From: Bacteroidota bacterium
Lineage (GTDB): Bacteria; Bacteroidota; Bacteroidia; Bacteroidales; VadinHA17
Assembly (NCBI GenBank): GCA_012838685.1
Contig: DUOU01000302.1
Span: 1-10,365 of the forward strand
DNA length: 10,365 bases
Direction of reading: 5' to 3'
Below the pieces are notes generated by a model, which did no database searches, had not been told where the DNA came from, and saw only the letters and a program-made list of their open reading frames with translations. Shown here in pieces: positions 6,601 through 10,365 of this stretch; position 1 is the first letter of the stretch; every line of letters begins with the position of its first letter. Both the position numbers and the translations under genes were made by a program.

Positions 6601-7507
6601 CAAACAATTGCAGGATATAGACTTTCTGAATATCAATCCAAACAAATGGACGACCGACAAAAAGAAAAATGACAGCATAAAACTGCTTTTACACAATTAT
6701 GCCATCAAATTCAAGCAAATTGACGGAGTGTACAAGCGTAAAAAGTATAGTCTTACAATTGGGGATGAGCTTCCCGCGGGTATAGTCCGTTTGGCCAAAG
6801 TTTATGTAGCCAAGAAGAGAAAAATAAAGGTTGGCGATAAGATGGCGGGTAGACACGGCAACAAAGGCATTGTGGCCAAAATAGTTCGTGTTGAGGATAT
6901 GCCATTCCTTGAGGATGGAACACCTGTCGATATAGTGCTCAACCCTCTGGGAGTGCCTTCCAGGATGAATCTTGGCCAGATATATGAAACAGTTCTGGGT
7001 TGGGCCGGACAGAAACTGGGGCTTCATTTCTCGACCCCGATTTTTGACGGAGCCTCCCTTGATGATATTACGAAATATACCGATGAGGCCGGTCTGCCCG
7101 CTTGCGGTACTACCTACCTGTATGATGGGGGAACCGGCGAGAAATTTGATCAACCCGCGACAGTAGGTGTAATATATATGCTGAAACTGGGACATATGGT
7201 TGACGATAAGATGCACGCGCGCTCAATAGGACCCTACTCTCTCATTACCCAGCAACCATTGGGTGGTAAGGCCCAGTTTGGTGGTCAGCGTTTTGGTGAG
7301 ATGGAGGTTTGGGCTCTTGAAGCTTTTGGTGCCGCTCATACCTTACAGGAGATTCTTACTATCAAGTCGGATGATGTTATTGGAAGAGCAAAAGCTTATG
7401 AAGCTATTGTTAAGGGTGAGCCGATGCCTCAACCGGGCATTCCTGAATCTCTTAATGTTCTTTTACATGAGTTGAGAGGTCTGGGTTTGAGTATAGTACT
7501 CGATTGA
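3698..7507 (+). CDS. rpoB: DNA-directed RNA polymerase subunit beta
   Basis: This is the catalytic beta subunit, which forms one pincer of RNA polymerase and the rifampicin pocket. The 1269-residue product is full length for Bacteroidota. Landmarks include GSFIINGAERVIVSQLHRSP from residue 131 and RTVGEQL. Rifampicin cluster I spans residues 464-494 (SFFGTNQLSQFMDQ, then KRRLSALGPGGL) and is followed by RERAGFEVRDVHYTHYGR and CPIETPEGPNIGL. The catalytic-centre motif VGDKMAGRHGNKG (1045-1057) has K1048 and K1056, matching E. coli K1065 and K1073. The C-terminus has GGKAQFGGQRFGEMEVWALEA. Numbering in cluster I is E. coli minus 40. Asp476 and Ser491 are as in E. coli, but the His526 position is Asn486. 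A lysine-rich insertion at about 897-1021 occupies the place of E. coli insertion SI2. The ATG at 3698 gives a normal N-terminus. Confidence 0.99.
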   Translation: MSSITTERISFSSRKKQLEYPDLLDIQLKSFGEFFQLGTTPENRKREGLYKVFAENFPITDTRNNFVLEFLDYYVDPPRYSVEECIERGLTFSVPLKAKLKLYCTDPEHEDFDTVIQDVYLGAVPYMTDKGSFIINGAERVIVSQLHRSPGVFFGQSIHANGTKLYSARIIPFKGSWIEFATDINNVMYAYIDRKKKLPVTTLLRAIGFESDKEILEIFNLAEEHKVSKTNLKRLLGRKLAARVLKTWIEDFVDEDTGEVVSIERNEVVLDRETVIEPGHIDLIVESGAKTILLHKEEASMSDFAIIYNTLQKDPCNSEKEAVVYIYRQLRNAEPPDEATARDVIEKLFFSDKRYDLGEVGRYRINRKLGLETGMDVKILTREDIIKIIGHLIELVNSKTDVDDIDHLSNRRVRTVGEQLYTQFGVGLARMARTIRERMNVRDNEVFTPVDLINSKTLSSVINSFFGTNQLSQFMDQTNPLAEMTNKRRLSALGPGGLSRERAGFEVRDVHYTHYGRLCPIETPEGPNIGLISSLCIYAKINELGFIETPYYKVNNGKVDMSEEGLVWLSAEEEEYKVVAQANAPLTPDGSFANPRVKCRYEADYPFDEVEKVDLMDVAPNQITSIAASLIPFLEHDDANRALMGSNMMRQAVPLMSPEAPIVGTGLEERIIKDSRVLVTAEGDGVVEYVDADEIVIRYTRTDEEKFVSFDDDVKRYHLPKYRKTNQNTCINLVPIVKKGDKVVNGQILTEGYGTKNGELALGRNLKVVFMPWKGYNFEDAIVISEKVVQQDMFTSIHVDEYLLEVRDTKRGLEELTADIPNVSEEATKDLDENGIIRIGAHIKPGDIMIGKITPKGESDPSPEEKLLRAIFGDKAGDVKDASLKAGPSLEGVVIDKKLFTRAIKDRKAKAMEKPLIEKLDNEFNKSIEDLRARLVDKLFILVNGKTSQGVKDYLNVDIIPKGNKFTLKQLQDIDFLNINPNKWTTDKKKNDSIKLLLHNYAIKFKQIDGVYKRKKYSLTIGDELPAGIVRLAKVYVAKKRKIKVGDKMAGRHGNKGIVAKIVRVEDMPFLEDGTPVDIVLNPLGVPSRMNLGQIYETVLGWAGQKLGLHFSTPIFDGASLDDITKYTDEAGLPACGTTYLYDGGTGEKFDQPATVGVIYMLKLGHMVDDKMHARSIGPYSLITQQPLGGKAQFGGQRFGEMEVWALEAFGAAHTLQEILTIKSDDVIGRAKAYEAIVKGEPMPQPGIPESLNVLLHELRGLGLSIVLD

Positions 7508-7549
7508 CCGCTCTTGTTTTAATTATTTTAGAATAAAAAAATTCAGAAT

Positions 7550-10365
7550 ATGTCACTCAAAAGAGATAACAAAACAAAAACCAGTTACTCAAAAATATCT
7601 ATAGGATTGGCATCGCCCGAGGAGATACTCGATCGTTCGAGCGGTGAGGTGCTAAAACCCGAAACTATAAATTACCGCACATATAAACCTGAACGGGACG
7701 GTCTCTTCTGTGAAAGGATCTTTGGTCCGGTCAAGGATTTTGAGTGCCATTGCGGAAAATACAAACGTATCAGGTACAAAGGAATAGTATGCGACCGCTG
7801 TGGTGTTGAGGTAACGGAAAAGAAGGTCAGAAGGGAAAGAATGGGGCATATATCCCTGGTTGTTCCCGTGGCACATATATGGTATTTCAGGTCTCTGCCC
7901 AACAAAATTGGATACCTGTTGGGCTTGCCGACAAAAAAACTTGATTCCATCATTTACTATGAGAGATATGTGGTCATCAATCCTGGAATAAAGGCAGCTG
8001 ACGGTATTAATTATCTCGATTTTCTCACGGAAGAGGAATATGTGGAGATTATTGAGTCTCTTCCCAAGGAAAACCAGTACCTTGAGGATGGGCATCCCGA
8101 TAAATTCGTGGCCGATATGGGAGCTGAAGCTCTATTGAAACTGTTGTCGGCCATTGATTTGGACGAACTCTCATACTCACTGCGCCATAAAGCCAATACA
8201 GAAACTTCACAGCAAAGGAAGAATGAGGCCCTGAAACGGCTTCAGGTTGTTGAGGCCTTCAGGGATTCCAAAAAGGTCAACAAACCTGAATGGATGATAA
8301 TCAAGGTTGTTCCTGTGATACCACCTGAGCTCCGACCTCTGGTTCCACTTGATGGAGGCCGTTTCGCCACAAGTGATCTGAACGATCTTTATCGCAGGGT
8401 TATCATAAGAAATAACCGACTGAAAAGGCTTATCGAGATAAAAGCTCCCGAAGTTATTCTACGCAACGAAAAGCGTATGCTCCAGGAAGCTGTCGACTCA
8501 TTGTTCGATAATTCCAGAAAAGCGAATGCCGTTAAAACCGACGCCAATCGTCCACTCAAATCACTAAGTGACAGTTTGAAAGGTAAACAAGGCAGGTTCC
8601 GTCAGAACCTTCTTGGCAAAAGGGTCGACTATTCGGCACGTTCGGTTATTGTCGTGGGTCCTGAAATGCGTCTGCATGAATGTGGTTTGCCAAAGGATAT
8701 GGCGGCAGAGCTTTACAAACCATTTATCATAAGAAAACTGATAGAGAGAGGTATCGTAAAAACAGTAAAGTCGGCCAAAAAAATTGTCGATAGAAAAGAC
8801 CCGGTTGTTTGGGATATCCTTGAAAATGTTCTTAAAGGTCATCCCGTGCTGCTTAACCGTGCTCCTACATTGCATCGCCTGGGTATCCAGGCTTTCCAGC
8901 CAAAATTGATCGAGGGAAAGGCCATCCAGTTGCATCCGTTGGTTTGTACGGCTTTTAATGCCGACTTTGATGGAGACCAGATGGCGGTCCATTTGCCATT
9001 GGGCAATGCCGCCATACTTGAGGCGCAAATGTTGATGCTGGCTTCACATAATGTCTTGAACCCGGCAAATGGTGCTCCCGTTACGGTACCTTCACAGGAT
9101 ATGGTTCTTGGTTTGTACTATATGACAAAACCAAGGGTCAGCACACCGGACTATAAGGTAAAAGGCGAGGGTTTGGTTTTCTATTCAGCTGAAGAGGTTA
9201 ATATAGCGTACAATGAGGGCCGCGTTGAACTTCATGCTCTCATAAAGGTCAATATTGACGATATTGTTGATGGAAATCCTGTTAAGCATATTATTGAAAC
9301 CACGGTAGGTAGGGTACTGTTTAATGAAGTGATTCCCCCGGAGGTTGGCTTCATAAATGAAATCCTCACTAAAAAATCGTTAAGGGATATTATTTCCAAG
9401 GTTCTCAAATTGTCTGGAATGGCGAAGACAGCCGCTTTCCTTGACGACATTAAAGATCTGGGTTACGAGATGGCTTTCAAAGGAGGGCTCTCTTTCAATC
9501 TTGAAGATGTGATTGTTCCCGATGAAAAAGCCAAATTTGTCAGTGAGGGTTATGAGCAGGTTGAGGATGTGCTCAATAACTATAATATGGGGTGGATCAC
9601 CAATAACGAGAGATATAACCAGATAATCGATATTTGGGGGCATATAAACACCAATCTCACACGGGCCCTGATGAATCAATTATCGACTGACAAACAGGGG
9701 TTCAATTCACTCTATATGATGCTCGACTCCGGGGCCAGGGGTTCTCAGGAACAGATTCGCCAGCTCTCCGGTATGAGGGGCCTTATGGCGAAACCCCAGA
9801 AATCGGGGGCAACAGGAGCCGAAATTATTGAAAACCCGATTCTTTCCAACTTTAAGGAGGGATTATCGGTTCTTGAGTACTTTATCTCTACTCACGGTGC
9901 CCGTAAAGGTCTTGCCGATACCGCGTTGAAAACAGCTGATGCCGGTTATCTTACCCGTCGTTTGGTGGATGTTTCGCAGGATGTCATCATTACGGAAGAG
10001 GACTGCGGAACTCTCAGGGGGTTGGTGGCTACCGCGATCAAGAAGAACGAAGAAGTTGTTGAGACTCTTTATGAAAGGATACTTGGCAGAACCACGGTTC
10101 ACGATATTTATCACCCTCTTACAGGCGAATTGATAATAGGAGCATGTGAAGAACTTACGGAAGAGATATCGAAAATTATCGAAGATTCTCCGATTGAACA
10201 GGTTGAAATCAGATCAGTTCTGACCTGCGAGTCCAAAAAGGGAGTATGCGCCAGATGTTACGGCCGTAATCTCGCTACCGGAAAGATGGTTCAAAAGGGA
10301 GAAGCGGTCGGAGTAATCGCGGCCCAAAGTATCGGAGAGCCGGGCACCCAGCTTACCCTTCGCAC
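7550..10365 (+). CDS. rpoC: DNA-directed RNA polymerase subunit beta' (3' truncated by window edge)
   Basis: Beta' carries the catalytic magnesium site, the clamp and the bridge helix of RNA polymerase. The frame is open from ATG 7550 to the window end, giving 938 codons plus two bases. By the usual Bacteroidota length of about 1,430 residues, roughly a third is missing. The N-terminal zinc site has C66, C68, C81 and C84. The active-site motif NADFDGDQM is at residues 470-478, with magnesium-binding D472, D474 and D476. The bridge helix begins around ARKGLADTALKTADAGYLTR (from 784). The second zinc site is complete, with C819, C893, C900 and C903. The window stops just after GEPGTQLTLR, at the start of the trigger-loop region. 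The gene is 42 nt after rpoB with no terminator between them, so they are cotranscribed. Confidence 0.99.
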   Translation, partial: MSLKRDNKTKTSYSKISIGLASPEEILDRSSGEVLKPETINYRTYKPERDGLFCERIFGPVKDFECHCGKYKRIRYKGIVCDRCGVEVTEKKVRRERMGHISLVVPVAHIWYFRSLPNKIGYLLGLPTKKLDSIIYYERYVVINPGIKAADGINYLDFLTEEEYVEIIESLPKENQYLEDGHPDKFVADMGAEALLKLLSAIDLDELSYSLRHKANTETSQQRKNEALKRLQVVEAFRDSKKVNKPEWMIIKVVPVIPPELRPLVPLDGGRFATSDLNDLYRRVIIRNNRLKRLIEIKAPEVILRNEKRMLQEAVDSLFDNSRKANAVKTDANRPLKSLSDSLKGKQGRFRQNLLGKRVDYSARSVIVVGPEMRLHECGLPKDMAAELYKPFIIRKLIERGIVKTVKSAKKIVDRKDPVVWDILENVLKGHPVLLNRAPTLHRLGIQAFQPKLIEGKAIQLHPLVCTAFNADFDGDQMAVHLPLGNAAILEAQMLMLASHNVLNPANGAPVTVPSQDMVLGLYYMTKPRVSTPDYKVKGEGLVFYSAEEVNIAYNEGRVELHALIKVNIDDIVDGNPVKHIIETTVGRVLFNEVIPPEVGFINEILTKKSLRDIISKVLKLSGMAKTAAFLDDIKDLGYEMAFKGGLSFNLEDVIVPDEKAKFVSEGYEQVEDVLNNYNMGWITNNERYNQIIDIWGHINTNLTRALMNQLSTDKQGFNSLYMMLDSGARGSQEQIRQLSGMRGLMAKPQKSGATGAEIIENPILSNFKEGLSVLEYFISTHGARKGLADTALKTADAGYLTRRLVDVSQDVIITEEDCGTLRGLVATAIKKNEEVVETLYERILGRTTVHDIYHPLTGELIIGACEELTEEISKIIEDSPIEQVEIRSVLTCESKKGVCARCYGRNLATGKMVQKGEAVGVIAAQSIGEPGTQLTLR

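Noticed and set aside
6689..7216. A 175-codon open frame on the minus strand inside rpoB
   Set aside because: It is antisense to the conserved C-terminal catalytic part of beta, with no family resemblance and no separate promoter or start context.
1..10365. Mobile elements, CRISPR arrays, phage or defence genes, gene fusions or frameshifts
   Set aside because: All coding space is accounted for by conserved housekeeping genes with intact frames. Gaps are under 170 nt and contain no direct-repeat arrays or terminal inverted repeats.

Overview
The window is a continuous stretch of core translation and transcription genes, all on the + strand. In order: the 3' end of tuf (EF-Tu), tRNA-Trp(CCA), secE, nusG, rplK (L11), rplA (L1), rplJ (L10), rplL (L7/L12), rpoB (RNA polymerase beta), and the first two thirds of rpoC (beta'), which runs off the right edge. 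There is no mobile element, CRISPR array, phage gene or accessory cassette. I looked on both strands for an undescribed system and did not find one.

The organism is most likely a member of the Bacteroidota, probably Bacteroidales or a close relative. The tuf-trpT-secE-nusG order is typical of that group. SecE is very short (63 aa). The RpoB and RpoC N-termini and the L11 sequence read like Bacteroidota proteins. The start codons are preceded by A/T-rich sequence with almost no Shine-Dalgarno motif. This assignment is by recognition only; no search was run.

Layout: 1-437 is the end of tuf. A strong hairpin at 456-491 separates it from the tRNA (496-568). secE starts 15 nt after the tRNA, and nusG follows 19 nt after secE. 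An 87-nt gap before rplK holds a long-stem leader hairpin. rplK-rplA-rplJ-rplL are tightly packed, with gaps of 16, 19 and 28 nt. A near-perfect intrinsic terminator or attenuator at 3558-3596 sits in the 164-nt gap between rplL and rpoB. rpoC follows rpoB after 42 nt.

The genes act together. EF-Tu, tRNA-Trp and the L11, L1 and L10-L12 stalk proteins form the factor-binding and elongation machinery. SecE belongs to the translocon. NusG, beta and beta' make up the elongating polymerase. The rplL-rpoB attenuator would keep r-protein output well above polymerase output.

Points worth a second look are small. RpoB has Asn at the position of E. coli rifampicin-site His526. The tRNA-Trp acceptor stem has a U6-U67 mismatch. 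There are three intergenic RNA structures: tuf-trpT, nusG-rplK and rplL-rpoB. No room exists for an L10 leader between rplA and rplJ.
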